DNA from: an uncultured Pseudomonadales bacterium
GTDB lineage: Bacteria > Pseudomonadota > Gammaproteobacteria > Pseudomonadales > Cellvibrionaceae
Length of the DNA: 64,000 bases
NCBI GenBank assembly: GCA_947487765.1
Contig: CANKXO010000001.1
Location: 1,488,001 to 1,552,000, forward strand
Direction of reading: 5' to 3'
Shown here: in pieces, positions 14,727-22,809 of the stretch
Layout of the letters: each line of letters begins with the position of its first letter
How positions within the stretch are numbered: position 1 is the first letter of the stretch
Translations under genes and position numbers: made by a program
The notes under the pieces: model-generated
Databases searched by the model: none
Told to the model about the DNA's origin: nothing
Seen by the model: the letters and a program-made list of their open reading frames with translations, nothing else

Positions 14727-15038
14727 ACAAATACACCAAAAACATCAATAAAAACATTGATCAATATATAGAACGCCAACCAAAAAAATCAAGATTAGTA
14801 TATTATCAATACAACTTGATGACCATATCACTTAGATAAAAATAAAAGGCAAATCTCGGACGGCCAATATTTCAAACACTAAAAAAAGTAGATTACAGCG
14901 CCAAAAATAGATCTGAATGACCAAACCAACCCTCTACAGGTCATCTGAATACCTAAAAAAATAACCTATTGCAATTAACCACTTAGAACTTTATTTTTAT
15001 TTAAGAAATCGGAAAGAGTAAGCACCCGGAACAGACAA
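14727..15038. other. AT-rich gap upstream of the 7TM regulator
   Basis: 312 bases without a supported gene. It must hold the leftward promoter of the 7TM regulator. ATCAAG and CTTGAT arms flank an AT-rich stretch at about 14789-14821, a possible binding site, but no clear -35/-10 pair was found. Confidence 0.4.
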
Positions 15039-15263
15039 ATGAACAAAAATAAAGACAACCGCAACAAGAGCATCATTCAGAGAATCGAGAATAAAATAAA
15101 GCTCCTGAATGAGCCTGAAAGATCAGAAATAAAAAATATAATAAACCATAGGTTTGACTTTTATAAAACCATTGGTTTATCATTCCCTCATCAGTCATTG
15201 ACAGGGCGAAATGATGAGAACAGCGAAGATACTGGTATTCCCAACACTAACGACAAAACCTAG
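15039..15263 (+). CDS. Doubtful small gene spanning the second operator module
   Basis: A 74-codon frame coding a charged, Asn/Lys-rich product (MNKNKDNRNKSIIQRIENKI). Only a weak GGA precedes it. It runs across the operator-promoter at 15143-15183 and overlaps the next gene by 50 bases. It may be a chance open frame in AT-rich DNA. The helical first 40 residues leave open a small regulator truncated by the promoter insertion. Confidence 0.25.
   Translation: MNKNKDNRNKSIIQRIENKIKLLNEPERSEIKNIINHRFDFYKTIGLSFPHQSLTGRNDENSEDTGIPNTNDKT
15143..15183 (+). promoter_or_regulatory. Second operator-promoter module (PL-like), rightward
   Basis: Operators AAACCATAGGTTT (15143-15155) and AAACCATTGGTTT (15166-15178) have centres 23 bases apart, as O2/O1 do near cro. 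TTGACT (15154-15159) and TATCAT (15178-15183) with an 18-base spacer form a strong promoter between and over the operators. It faces the rightward operon that starts at 15214. It is a same-geometry copy of the cro promoter, so the repressor should control both operons. Confidence 0.82.
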
Positions 15264-15393
15264 GCTTGTTAGAGACCTCGAACGCAAGACCAACAGAGCT
15301 GTAGTTATTGAAAACAAGGTAGCGGTACTCTCAAAGCTACCCAGCAAGAAAAGACCCACCTTCACTCCAGAACCACCCCCTGCGGCTGCGTAA
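15214..15393 (+). CDS. Small basic protein, first gene of the rightward early operon
   Basis: A 59-residue protein with an Arg/Lys-rich middle (KPRLVRDLERKTNRAVVIEN) and a Pro-rich end. Two ATG codons (15211, 15214) follow AGGG; the second is better spaced. It begins about 25 bases after the expected transcript start. In lambda this place is held by the antiterminator N, also small and basic. No N-like motif is certain, so antitermination is only a hypothesis here. Confidence 0.6.
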   Translation: MRTAKILVFPTLTTKPRLVRDLERKTNRAVVIENKVAVLSKLPSKKRPTFTPEPPPAAA

Positions 15394-15395
15394 TG

Positions 15396-15875
15396 ATGAA
15401 AATTCAACGCACAGAGACAGGGCACCGCCTCGGTAAGGTCGAAATACAAGACAAACCTTTACCGCGAGCATGCGCCCACCTATTACTGCTTACCGGCGGC
15501 CACGGATTATCTATAGTCGATGCGGCCGAGGAGCTAGGCATAGCCAAATCCAGCGCCTACAAGACTGCAGAGCGAATTTATTACAAGCTAAACGTCAATT
15601 CGATGATTCAAGCAGTCATCGAAGCAAACAAGCGCGGGCTAATAAAGCACCTCTGTGCCGCTCTGTTTATCGGGCTAACAGTTACACCCCAAATAGATGC
15701 ATCAGAACTATACCGCCGCCCACCCGCTCGCTACAGACAAGCAAGAAGAGCCAGACGAACACGCTTTGACTGGGCCGGGATAGGCAGAACCAACTTTAAC
15801 GATAAGGACTGCGCCGAAGCCCTTCACCTACGCGAAGGCTGGCAAAACCTAATCAATCACCTGCAACCACAATGA
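15396..15875 (+). CDS. LuxR/GerE-type HTH protein
   Basis: A 159-residue protein with a LuxR-type HTH at about residues 35-80: GLSIVDAAEELGIAKSSAYK, then ERIYYKLNVNSMIQAVIEAN. Unusually the HTH is not at the C-terminus; a short hydrophobic stretch (HLCAALFIGLTVT) and an Arg-rich tail (RRPPARYRQARRARRTRF) follow. Early regulator in the PL-like operon, overlapping the gene before it by one base if the first of its two ATG codons (15393) is used. It may act on phage or host promoters. No ligand domain is present, so it is not a quorum-sensing receptor on its own. Confidence 0.7.
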   Translation: MKIQRTETGHRLGKVEIQDKPLPRACAHLLLLTGGHGLSIVDAAEELGIAKSSAYKTAERIYYKLNVNSMIQAVIEANKRGLIKHLCAALFIGLTVTPQIDASELYRRPPARYRQARRARRTRFDWAGIGRTNFNDKDCAEALHLREGWQNLINHLQPQ

Positions 15876-15884
15876 GGCAAAAAA

Positions 15885-16148
15885 ATGAAAGAGCCCGTCG
15901 TTAGCATGTTCGCGTCACAAATTAAAGACAAGCAAGCGCTTAGAGAAAAACTGGAAAGAGATATCAATACCAATGTCGCAGGAACCCGCTACCCACCCAA
16001 AATACAAGTTATTGAATTCGGCGTATCGAAAAGAATACTCGAGCAACAAAAAAAGGGACCAATGACAGCCAAAGAAAATACACAGCGCTCTAAAAAAAGC
16101 ATCCACGCGATGGCAATGAGCGAGCTAAGCAAAAGGAAACGAGCATGA
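15885..16148 (+). CDS. Hypothetical early protein
   Basis: An 87-residue protein; ATG at 15885 has GAGG seven bases upstream and its stop overlaps the next start (ATGA). The product is highly charged, with a basic C-terminus (SKKSIHAMAMSELSKRKRA). It is not recognised. Its place between a regulator and a nucleotide kinase suggests an early host-takeover or replication role. Confidence 0.6.
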   Translation: MKEPVVSMFASQIKDKQALREKLERDINTNVAGTRYPPKIQVIEFGVSKRILEQQKKGPMTAKENTQRSKKSIHAMAMSELSKRKRA

Positions 16149-16804
16149 AAAATGCAACCATAGGCATACATGGCCTCGCAGAAGTCGGCAAAGATACCGC
16201 CGCAATAATACTGTGTGACGAACTTAATTTACGCACTTATGTTATTGCAGAGCCAGTCACCATTGAATGCGCCGCGTTACTTGGTATTGAGCATGATGAG
16301 TTTTTAAGTATTAACAAAAACAAAAGCATACTAAACCGGTCGATACTGCTAGAAAAAAGCATTCATTACCCGCTTTACAGCATGATTTGCTCAGAAGGAA
16401 AACAAAAGTTATTAGCAACAATGCTATCAAGCCCAACAAAACGCAAGCTAATGCAAAACGTTGGCGACTGCTTAATTGCTTTAAACAAATATGCACTCAT
16501 CGATATGTTAAAGCACCGATTAGATTGCGATGAAATAGATGCAGACTCATACAACGGCTCGCTGATTACCGATGTGCGCACACCAGAAGAAGCCGCTTTT
16601 ATTCACCAACGTGGCGGCTTCATCATTCACATTAGAAACCCAAATGCCGACCCGGCACCAATGCATCGCACCGAGCAACAATTATTACCAATTCCCGGCA
16701 CTGATTACGAAATTAATAACAACGGAAGCAAAGCAGAATTTGAGCATAAAATTCTTGAACTATCCCTTGAAATTTCGGCAAGGATTGCCGACAAAGCCGC
16801 TTAA
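16145..16804 (+). CDS. Deoxynucleoside monophosphate kinase-like P-loop protein
   Basis: A 219-residue protein. The P-loop is GLAEVGKDTAA (about residues 9-19). Further features of phage dNMP kinases are KRKLMQNVGDCLI and the segment SLITDVRTPEEAAFIHQRGG, then FIIHIRN. It would phosphorylate dNMPs to supply DNA precursors during replication. It is coupled to the preceding gene by ATGA. Family assignment is good by motif order; substrate is not predictable. Confidence 0.75.
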   Translation: MKNATIGIHGLAEVGKDTAAIILCDELNLRTYVIAEPVTIECAALLGIEHDEFLSINKNKSILNRSILLEKSIHYPLYSMICSEGKQKLLATMLSSPTKRKLMQNVGDCLIALNKYALIDMLKHRLDCDEIDADSYNGSLITDVRTPEEAAFIHQRGGFIIHIRNPNADPAPMHRTEQQLLPIPGTDYEINNNGSKAEFEHKILELSLEISARIADKAA

Positions 16805-16819
16805 TATTTGAGGTTTGCC

Positions 16820-17305
16820 ATGAACGAAATTCAACATGCAGAAAAATTACAAGAGAATGGGCTATTTAATACCTATTCAGCACTTCAGCATTTGAATTTC
16901 GGCAAGCCTAAGAAGGACCACATTAAAAAGAAAGACTTCTACGAAAAACTACGCAGAGCTGGCTTTCTATCACTAGGCATGACCAAAAAACCTCATGACC
17001 CAACACACAACAAACCGCTGAAATGGATACGAGAAAAGGGATGGGCAAGGATTGAAACATTAAACTATGAAACTGGCGAAGACATCAGGATCACTCACAG
17101 CTATAACGTTGCCATTTACACGATGGAAGGCATGGACATCATTGAAAAAATAATCAACGATGAGAATTTTTGCCTCCACAAACAACGATACCTAGCCGAA
17201 AAACCAAAGCCCGCTCCCAAGCCAACGATTGATCAGGTCAAAAAAAACGACGCTGCAGGCTTACAAAGCATTGCAGAAATTAAAGATTTATTAAAAGCAG
17301 GGTAA
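16820..17305 (+). CDS. Possible phage antirepressor (KilAC-like)
   Basis: A 161-residue protein. The central part (DFYEKLRRAGFLSLGMTKKP, later WIREKGWARIETL and YNVAIYTMEGMDIIEKII) follows the pattern of the KilAC/ANT domain found in antirepressors. ATG at 16820 has GAGG six bases before it. Since the CI-like repressor cannot cleave itself, an antirepressor would offer a route to induction. The match is weak and the N-terminal Bro or KilA-N domain is missing. Confidence 0.4.
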   Translation: MNEIQHAEKLQENGLFNTYSALQHLNFGKPKKDHIKKKDFYEKLRRAGFLSLGMTKKPHDPTHNKPLKWIREKGWARIETLNYETGEDIRITHSYNVAIYTMEGMDIIEKIINDENFCLHKQRYLAEKPKPAPKPTIDQVKKNDAAGLQSIAEIKDLLKAG

Positions 17306-17307
17306 CC

Positions 17308-17541
17308 ATGCACAAATTTGGAGAAAACCACAGCAACTCTAAACTTAACAACGAAGATGTATTACTCATCAAACAACTTGTTGAAGAAAGAAAAATCCTC
17401 AAGCAAAAATTTAAAAACTTGAGTGACGAAAATATAGCAAAAAAGTTTTCAGTAAGCAGAAGCGCAATCAGGGATATCAGAGAAGGCAAAAGATGGGGTC
17501 ACGTACAATTACCCATTAACAACCAAACAAAAAAGTTATAA
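17308..17541 (+). CDS. Small HTH protein
   Basis: A 77-residue protein starting MHKFGENHSNSKLNNEDVLL with the HTH segment ENIAKKFSVSRSAIRDIREG followed by KRWGHV. This is the G-E-N-H-S...KLT...GKxWxHV type seen alone in phages and at the end of HNH homing nucleases. It starts two bases after the previous stop. Probable DNA-binding accessory protein. Confidence 0.65.
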   Translation: MHKFGENHSNSKLNNEDVLLIKQLVEERKILKQKFKNLSDENIAKKFSVSRSAIRDIREGKRWGHVQLPINNQTKKL

Positions 17542-17576
17542 ACAATATCAATTCAACACAACCACAGGAGTCAACC

Positions 17577-17945
17577 ATGCCCAAAACAGACACAGCTCAA
17601 TTCGTCAGCGAACTTAACGGCGGAGTATTTGAAGAAAAGCTTTCACATATTCTTTCAGAAGCCGCTCTTGGTGCACTTGAATACGGTAGCGGAAAGAAAG
17701 CAGCTACCGTTCAGTGCACGTTTACCATAAAACCGATTGGCGACAATCAACAAGTAATGATTAGCCACAAGCTAAGCAACGCAATACCAACCAAGCGCGG
17801 CAAAAAGGCTGAAGAAGATACGACCGAAACACCGATGTTTGTTGGCAAAGGCGGCATCATGACAATCAACCAGCCAAGAATCGATAACAATAATCAATAC
17901 CAGCTAAAAAAGGAGAAAGACGGGAAAGTCAGCACAATTCGATAA
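17577..17945 (+). CDS. Hypothetical early protein preceding the DUF2303 gene
   Basis: A 122-residue protein; ATG follows AGGAG. It has a mixed fold with an internal strand-rich part (ATVQCTFTIKPIGDNQQVMI). Such a gene often comes just before a DUF2303 gene in prophage recombination or early operons, so the two may act together. No function is known to me. Confidence 0.6.
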   Translation: MPKTDTAQFVSELNGGVFEEKLSHILSEAALGALEYGSGKKAATVQCTFTIKPIGDNQQVMISHKLSNAIPTKRGKKAEEDTTETPMFVGKGGIMTINQPRIDNNNQYQLKKEKDGKVSTIR

Positions 17946-17986
17946 GCACTATCAATTAAACTTTTACATTAAAAAGAGAGGAAAAT

Positions 17987-18802
17987 ATGGAAGGCGAAGC
18001 AGTTAAAGAAATTCAACGATCCACTGGCATCAATGAATTTATTCAAGTCATCAAAGAAACCGATACACAAATACCTGTAGTCGCAGCACCACAAGGCATC
18101 AGCATAAAAACCCTAGAGGATTATATGCCAAACGCTTCCCGCTACAGACAAAAATACCAAACGACCAGCATTAATGATTACGCTAACTATTGCAAAGAGT
18201 TTGATCAAGAAGGTGCCAAATGCTTTGTTGATAAAGATGAAATGGTAGCAGAAACTATTTTTGACTTGGGAACCAACGACAAACCCTTGCATAGCGCTCA
18301 CAGAGCCTATTTAAAAATGAAAAAAACCAATGCCTTTCAAGCCCTACTATATTTTGCAGGCCATGAATTGAGCCAAAAAAGTACTGCCGACTTTATTGAA
18401 GACTGGTCAGATTCACTCGTTATTTATACTAATTCTGGCGACAAAATTCCCGCAATCCATGCGGCTAAATCCATTCAAGACTTAACCATAGAAAAAATAC
18501 GCGAAGCTAGCTCAAAGACTGGAAACTTCAGCGAAGCCATGTCTAGCATGGAAAAGATTGAAGCCAAAAATCAGGAAAAAATACCTGCAGAACTGCAGTT
18601 TAGCTGCATACCGTACACCGGCATAGATGCCTTAACCTTTACCATTAAAATTCAACTTTTGACAAGCCACGAGAAACCTAAAATAAAAGCAAGAATTATC
18701 AAACTTGAACAAATCGAAGATGAAATCGCCGATGAATTCAAGCTCAAACTTACCCAGCAGCTAAACGGGCTAAAAATAAAAGCCTTTATTGGCAAAGTTT
18801 AA
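17987..18802 (+). CDS. DUF2303 (YfdQ-like) family protein
   Basis: A 271-residue protein matching the DUF2303/YfdQ type: early PVVAAPQGISIKTLEDYMPN, then SINDYANYCKEF, later AFQALLYFAGHELSQKST and a C-terminal region with strands. The family is common in the early operons of lambdoid prophages (E. coli YfdQ in CPS-53) and has no settled function. A GAGAGG site lies close to the ATG at 17987. Confidence 0.8.
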   Translation: MEGEAVKEIQRSTGINEFIQVIKETDTQIPVVAAPQGISIKTLEDYMPNASRYRQKYQTTSINDYANYCKEFDQEGAKCFVDKDEMVAETIFDLGTNDKPLHSAHRAYLKMKKTNAFQALLYFAGHELSQKSTADFIEDWSDSLVIYTNSGDKIPAIHAAKSIQDLTIEKIREASSKTGNFSEAMSSMEKIEAKNQEKIPAELQFSCIPYTGIDALTFTIKIQLLTSHEKPKIKARIIKLEQIEDEIADEFKLKLTQQLNGLKIKAFIGKV

Positions 18803-18813
18803 CCATCACTAAA

Positions 18814-18834
18814 GCTGAGGCAATTTGCCTCAGC
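18814..18834. promoter_or_regulatory. Perfect hairpin before the excisionase gene
   Basis: GCTGAGGCA and TGCCTCAGC (nine-base arms, three-base loop) lie between DUF2303 and xis. What follows is AT-rich but not a T-run, so a classical terminator is unlikely. It may modulate xis/int expression by mRNA folding or processing. Confidence 0.5.
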
Positions 18835-18845
18835 AATTATTTATT

Positions 18846-19181
18846 ATGAATACAGCTGAAGAATTACACCCCGCTGAAGAGCGGGTTTACGAAATCGTTG
18901 GCACCTTGCCGGTAAAAACGTTTTGCCGCCTGTATGATTACACCACAACAAAAGTGCGCAGCAAGATTCGCCGCAAAGTGTGGAAAGAAGGCCAGGTATG
19001 GCAAAAAGACCCCGACGGCGAAACCCATATTATTATAGAAGGATATAAGGAATGGTTGAAACCAGTTTACCTAAAGGCGTTAGAATCCTCAGAGAACGCA
19101 TCTATATACGATTCATTGACCCGCAAACAGGCAAACGGAAAGAAAGGGCTCTCGATTACGCCCCCACCCCAGCTAACATAA
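18846..19181 (+). CDS. Excisionase-like protein (Xis)
   Basis: A 111-residue protein; residues 15-70 contain a winged-helix (GTLPVKTFCRLYDYTTTKVR, then GQVWQKDPDGETHIIIEGYK) typical of excisionases, with the RRxxWxEGxxW pattern. ATG at 18846 is used. The last 43 codons overlap the integrase gene in another frame, an unusually long overlap of 130 bases. It would direct excision with the integrase. Confidence 0.75.
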   Translation: MNTAEELHPAEERVYEIVGTLPVKTFCRLYDYTTTKVRSKIRRKVWKEGQVWQKDPDGETHIIIEGYKEWLKPVYLKALESSENASIYDSLTRKQANGKKGLSITPPPQLT

Positions 19182-20359
19182 CATTAGCGGGCAACATACG
19201 CGCACACATTATCGAACTTCACAAAGATGATTTATTTAATGAAGCCGAATTTTTTGGCGACAATAAGTCAGAAGAAGAATCGACAGCTAAAGTCTCACCT
19301 AAGCTATTCAGTAGTTATGCTCAACGCTGGCTGGACCTGCCAACGCATGACTGGAGCAGCAATACACGCAAAAAATATAAAGACATTTTACAAAATCATT
19401 GGATGCCTCACTTGCACGATAGAGTTGCCCTGCATATTGATTATGACACGCTACTAGACTCACTGACCTTGAGCGGGGTCGGCCAGAAATCCGCAAGCTA
19501 CTACAATGACTGCCTAACCGTGATACGCGGTGTATTTAATCTTGTACACGCACATCCGGACCAATCACCCACTCGCCGATTAACCAATAAAAAGCGCATC
19601 AAAGACGAGCCAGACCCCTTTACCATTGACGAAGCTAACGAAATTATTGCCCTAGCGTACAAAAAGCATGGTGTCCGTGCCGGCGCTTGGTTTGAACTCG
19701 GCTTTTATTCTGGCATGAGAGCGCCAGGCGAAATGCTAGGATTAAAATGGACCGACTTCGACTTACGCTCCAACACGGTTAAAGTACAACGGCTACGCCT
19801 CACCAATGGCAAAATACAAGAGCACACCAAAACCCGAGTAAATAGACTGCATAACCTCAATAGCCGCTCACGGCATGCCATCGATCAACTGAAGCCGCTA
19901 ACCTTTCTAAACAATGACTTCCTGTTCTATCATGATGATGGAAAGATTGTAAAAACGGGCAAGATATTCCGCAATGACTTTAAGCGTATATTGAAAAAGC
20001 TAGGCATTCGCGAACGCCGCATGTACGACATGCGCCACACATTTGCCACCTTTGGATTGATGAACGGCGTAAACCCAGCCTACCTAGCCAATCAGCTCGG
20101 CCACTCGATTGAAGAGTTTTTTAAGACCTACAGCAAATGGATTAACAGCGTGATGGATGACCTGCAGATTCGTTTAATAGAAGAGGCTATTTTAAAGAGT
20201 GGGGGCAAAAGTGGGGAAATTACCCCATTTTTAGAGCTGCAAAAAACGCAAGCTACTGATTTTAAAAGAAAAGAATTGGAGCGGGAAACGAGGCTCGAAC
20301 TCGCGACCCCAACCTTGGCAAGGTTGTGCTCTACCACTGAGCTATTCCCGCACACTTAA
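19052..20359 (+). CDS. int: Tyrosine integrase whose C-terminus is read from tRNA-Gly antisense
   Basis: A 435-residue phage integrase. The N-terminus ([18 protein letters not shown]) is the small arm-binding domain of the DUF3596 type, followed by a core-binding domain (about 85-180). The catalytic domain has Arg in [11 protein letters not shown], Arg in [10 protein letters not shown] (Tyr instead of the usual His three residues before), His in LGHSIEE and the nucleophile Tyr in FKTYSKW. GAAGG lies before ATG 19052. The last 28 codons run through the tRNA-Gly gene on the opposite strand, so the C-terminal end is supplied by the host attachment site. Confidence 0.93.
   Translation: MVETSLPKGVRILRERIYIRFIDPQTGKRKERALDYAPTPANITLAGNIRAHIIELHKDDLFNEAEFFGDNKSEEESTAKVSPKLFSSYAQRWLDLPTHDWSSNTRKKYKDILQNHWMPHLHDRVALHIDYDTLLDSLTLSGVGQKSASYYNDCLTVIRGVFNLVHAHPDQSPTRRLTNKKRIKDEPDPFTIDEANEIIALAYKKHGVRAGAWFELGFYSGMRAPGEMLGLKWTDFDLRSNTVKVQRLRLTNGKIQEHTKTRVNRLHNLNSRSRHAIDQLKPLTFLNNDFLFYHDDGKIVKTGKIFRNDFKRILKKLGIRERRMYDMRHTFATFGLMNGVNPAYLANQLGHSIEEFFKTYSKWINSVMDDLQIRLIEEAILKSGGKSGEITPFLELQKTQATDFKRKELERETRLELATPTLARLCSTTELFPHT
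20277..20300. other. Predicted attachment-site region at the tRNA-Gly 3' end
   Basis: The integrase gene runs into the 3' end of tRNA-Gly, the common layout for integration at a tRNA. The core identity block should lie within the 3' half of the tRNA; its partner copy is beyond the left edge of the window, so exact limits are not known. Confidence 0.6.
20277..20351 (-). tRNA. tRNA-Gly (GCC)
   Basis: A 75-base cloverleaf on the minus strand: acceptor GCGGGAA pairs with TTCCCGC, D-loop AGCTCAGTGGTAGAGC, anticodon loop CTTGCCAAG with anticodon GCC, T-arm with GTTCGAGCC, then discriminator T and encoded CCA. It is intact, so integration of the prophage restored the 3' end. Confidence 0.97.
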
Positions 20360-20388
20360 TACCATTATCTATCTGGACCGAAAAATAA

Positions 20389-20464
20389 TGGCGTCCCCTA
20401 GGGGGTTCGAACCCCTGTTACCGCCGTGAAAGGGCGGTGTCCTAGGCCACTAGACGAAGGGGAC
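20389..20464 (-). tRNA. tRNA-Glu (TTC)
   Basis: A 76-base cloverleaf on the minus strand: GTCCCCT pairs with AGGGGAC, anticodon loop CTTTCAC gives TTC, T-loop GGTTCGAACCC, discriminator G and encoded CCA. It lies 37 bases upstream of tRNA-Gly and is co-transcribed with it. Confidence 0.97.
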
Positions 20465-20505
20465 CTTGGACTCTGTCGACTAGGTCGTCGTCAGAAGAGG
20501 TGCGC

Positions 20506-20534
20506 ATTCTATGGATCGAACGCCCAGCTGTCAA
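20506..20534 (-). promoter_or_regulatory. Promoter of the tRNA-Glu-Gly operon
   Basis: On the minus strand TTGACA (20534-20529), a 17-base spacer and TAGAAT (20511-20506), followed by a GC-rich start (GCGCACC). This is the form of a strong, stringently controlled stable-RNA promoter, about 41 bases upstream of tRNA-Glu. Confidence 0.88.
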
Positions 20535-20789
20535 CACTTTCCCACAAAAACAATGAAAGCCTGACCTAAATTTTTTGAATATCCGCCTGAGCCGCTCAAA
20601 AAACGGGCATTTAAGCGCTAAGTGATTGAATAAAATACAGAAATCAGGGTAAGAGTGGGAGTAGTCGCATAGCTTACCAAAGTCGACAAAAACCTACTTT
20701 CCATCATATTAGCCTAAGAGACTTTTCAAATACCGTCTATACTCTTAGTAAACTGACACCTAATTTGCCTGTAGAGGCGGCGGATACGT

Positions 20790-21587
20790 ATGACCCAAGT
20801 GTATATAATCATCGGGATTATCGTCACCATTTGTTTTTTGATCTGTTATATCTTCATTAGACAAACGATTACAAAGCGCAAGAAAGAGAAAATGCGCCTA
20901 CATCGTGCGCTGGATAAGCGCTCAACAGACTTGATACAGATGCTTAACGCTTTCCCACCTAACTTTTTACCTCAGGATCTACAAATATTCCTATATCGCT
21001 GTATTGTGGATGGATTTGAACAACTCAGTAAGTTAGCACCAGAAAAAGAAGAGTATCTAGAGCAATTCAAGGTATACACAACCCACATGGAAACAGCACT
21101 ACGCGCCCCTAAAAATAACACCGAAGTTAACCTCCAGAGCAGTGCTCAGATTAATGAAATCCGCCAATACCTCAATTACCTTGGCCGCTTTATGCAACGG
21201 TGGATGCAAAGAGGCAATTTGAGCGCTAAACAATATAGTGGCTATAAGGAGCTACTGAAGAATTTGATAGCTAAATTAATGGTCGATAACTATGTACTGT
21301 CAGCAAAGCAAGCGGTACAAATAGATAAAAGTAAGCTTGCGGTGCATTACTATATGCTCGCTAAAAATATATTAACGAAAGAAGGGTTGGCAGCAGGTAA
21401 TAAAAGCCGCCTAACATTTATCAACGAAGAGTTAAGCACCTTGGAAAAACAGGTTAAAGAAGAAGAGGAACAAGCCGAAGCTAATAACACTACCAGTGAA
21501 GATGGTGAACAAGAGCAAGAAGGAGCTAAAGCATGGCAAAAATATAATGAAGATGACGACTGGAAGAAAAAGAATGTCTATGACTAG
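20790..21587 (+). CDS. Conserved-looking membrane-anchored hypothetical protein
   Basis: A 265-residue protein with one N-terminal membrane helix (VYIIIGIIVTICFLICYIFI) followed by a basic stop-transfer and a long helical cytoplasmic part (HRALDKRSTDLIQMLNAFPP). The C-terminus is very acidic (EEEEQAEANNTTSEDGEQEQ). It is not recognised; helical repeats suggest a scaffold role. It is the first chromosomal protein gene after the tRNA operon, divergent from it. Confidence 0.7.
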   Translation: MTQVYIIIGIIVTICFLICYIFIRQTITKRKKEKMRLHRALDKRSTDLIQMLNAFPPNFLPQDLQIFLYRCIVDGFEQLSKLAPEKEEYLEQFKVYTTHMETALRAPKNNTEVNLQSSAQINEIRQYLNYLGRFMQRWMQRGNLSAKQYSGYKELLKNLIAKLMVDNYVLSAKQAVQIDKSKLAVHYYMLAKNILTKEGLAAGNKSRLTFINEELSTLEKQVKEEEEQAEANNTTSEDGEQEQEGAKAWQKYNEDDDWKKKNVYD

Positions 21588-21625
21588 ACTTATTTTTACT
21601 TCTGTTTTCTTCTTGCATGCTTATG

Positions 21626-22363
21626 TTATTGATAGGTACTTAAAAACCCTTTAATTCTTGCTGCATTTGCACCCAAGTCACTCCGCCCTACTCTAGAGAC
21701 TGAACGTAAATCTATTCGGCTCCCACCTTCTTGCTGGGTAACACGAATCACAATATCGTCAACAAAACCAAACACTTTACTGGTATCGGTGGCTTCAATG
21801 ATTCCCTCTACTTTATTACTGTTATGCACTTTCCAGCCTATAGCATTAGAAACCGATAGCGCGCGTTCAAAAGCATCGTCAATAGACAATGAAGAATTTA
21901 ATGGTTGTATATAAGGGTAAGCTACTTGCTGTTGTCTGACGACATCAGGGTCATACTCTAAGGAATTACTCTCTGTGCCTCTCTGCTCTAATGCTTTTTT
22001 AAATAGCGGAATATTATGGGTATCCGTTGTAATGTCATGGATACGCGGTACTGACTTCACTTTATAAACGATATTCGCAATAAGAGCGATAAACACAACC
22101 GCTAACAAGCCCGCCACAATATGAGTCAATAAAGGGGCTACTAGTGAGCTTTGCGTACTGGCTTGTAGTTGCTGATAAAAAACCGCGCATAGTTTTAACA
22201 AGGTTAATACAGCCACTAAAAACCAAACCAGCAAAGAAAGCCCAAATAAAGCACCAAAAACCTTAAATGACAGTATTTCCGAGCGATAAAAAATAATAGT
22301 GAATGCAATTAGCAACAAACATCCGCCTTGCCAATATAATAAATGGTTTATATCAAGCTTCAT
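21626..22363 (-). CDS. DUF1499 family membrane protein
   Basis: A 245-residue protein with two or three membrane helices in the first 105 residues, then the DUF1499 domain ([17 protein letters not shown], later [19 protein letters not shown] and [20 protein letters not shown]). The family is widespread and of unknown role. ATG at 22363 has AAGG upstream and overlaps the end of msrB by 11 bases, so the two are an operon. Confidence 0.85.
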   Translation of the reverse strand: MKLDINHLLYWQGGCLLLIAFTIIFYRSEILSFKVFGALFGLSLLVWFLVAVLTLLKLCAVFYQQLQASTQSSLVAPLLTHIVAGLLAVVFIALIANIVYKVKSVPRIHDITTDTHNIPLFKKALEQRGTESNSLEYDPDVVRQQQVAYPYIQPLNSSLSIDDAFERALSVSNAIGWKVHNSNKVEGIIEATDTSKVFGFVDDIVIRVTQQEGGSRIDLRSVSRVGRSDLGANAARIKGFLSTYQ

Positions 22364-22757
22364 CTTCAGCCTTTAGGTCGAGCGAGGCTGAATTAATACA
22401 ATAGCGAATGCCGGTCGGTGCTGGCCCATCTGGAAAGACATGGCCAAGATGACTACCACATTTCTGGCACATGACTTCGGTGCGTGTCATCCCTAGACTA
22501 CTGTCACTTTCTTCCAGAACAGCTTCTGTCGCCAAGGGCTGATAAAAACTAGGCCAACCAGAGCCTGAATCGTACTTTGTATCAGACTCAAATAACGGCT
22601 CACCACAGCATTTGCAGTGATAGGTACCAGCTACCTTGGTATCCCAATAGCAGCCCGTAAATGCTCTCTCTGTGCCCTTTTCTCGGCAAATGCGGTATTC
22701 CTCTGGCGTTAGCTTTTCTTCCCAGAGGGCATCGTCTTTATTGGATTTATCTGACAT
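22353..22757 (-). CDS. msrB: Peptide-methionine (R)-S-oxide reductase
   Basis: MsrB of 134 residues reduces methionine-R-sulfoxide in proteins. Two CxxC pairs (Cys48/Cys51 and Cys97/Cys100) bind structural zinc; the catalytic Cys120 is in RYCINSASL; the SGSGWPSFY motif is complete. ATG at 22757 has GGGG seven bases upstream and is preferred to a GTG six bases earlier. It is divergent from alaA with a 52-base gap and coupled to the DUF1499 gene. Confidence 0.96.
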   Translation of the reverse strand: MSDKSNKDDALWEEKLTPEEYRICREKGTERAFTGCYWDTKVAGTYHCKCCGEPLFESDTKYDSGSGWPSFYQPLATEAVLEESDSSLGMTRTEVMCQKCGSHLGHVFPDGPAPTGIRYCINSASLDLKAEDEA

Positions 22758-22809
22758 AATCACGCCCCTTTATTAATTACTCAATAGACTTTGCAGTCAG
22801 TTTACCCCA

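Larger units (their letters stand above)
1..20300. mobile_element. Lambda-like prophage, left end outside the window
   Basis: Head, packaging, lysis, replication, immunity and integration genes lie in one block in lambda-like logical order, ending with an integrase at a tRNA-Gly gene. Late genes are on the minus strand and run off the left edge inside the major capsid gene, so tail genes and the far attachment site are not visible. Lysogeny genes and the rightward early operon lie at 11.1-20.3 kb. The right boundary is set by the tRNA-Gly 3' end; the exact core cannot be defined without the other att copy. Confidence 0.95.

Noticed and set aside
15470-15769. Second frame within the LuxR-HTH gene
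   Set aside because: Arg-rich out-of-frame shadow of the gene at 15396-15875.
15396-15875. Phage-borne quorum-sensing receptor of the LuxR type
   Set aside because: Only the DNA-binding part matches; there is no autoinducer-binding domain and no synthase nearby.
17308-17541. HNH homing endonuclease
   Set aside because: Only the small HTH segment often attached to HNH enzymes is present; there is no HNH catalytic motif.
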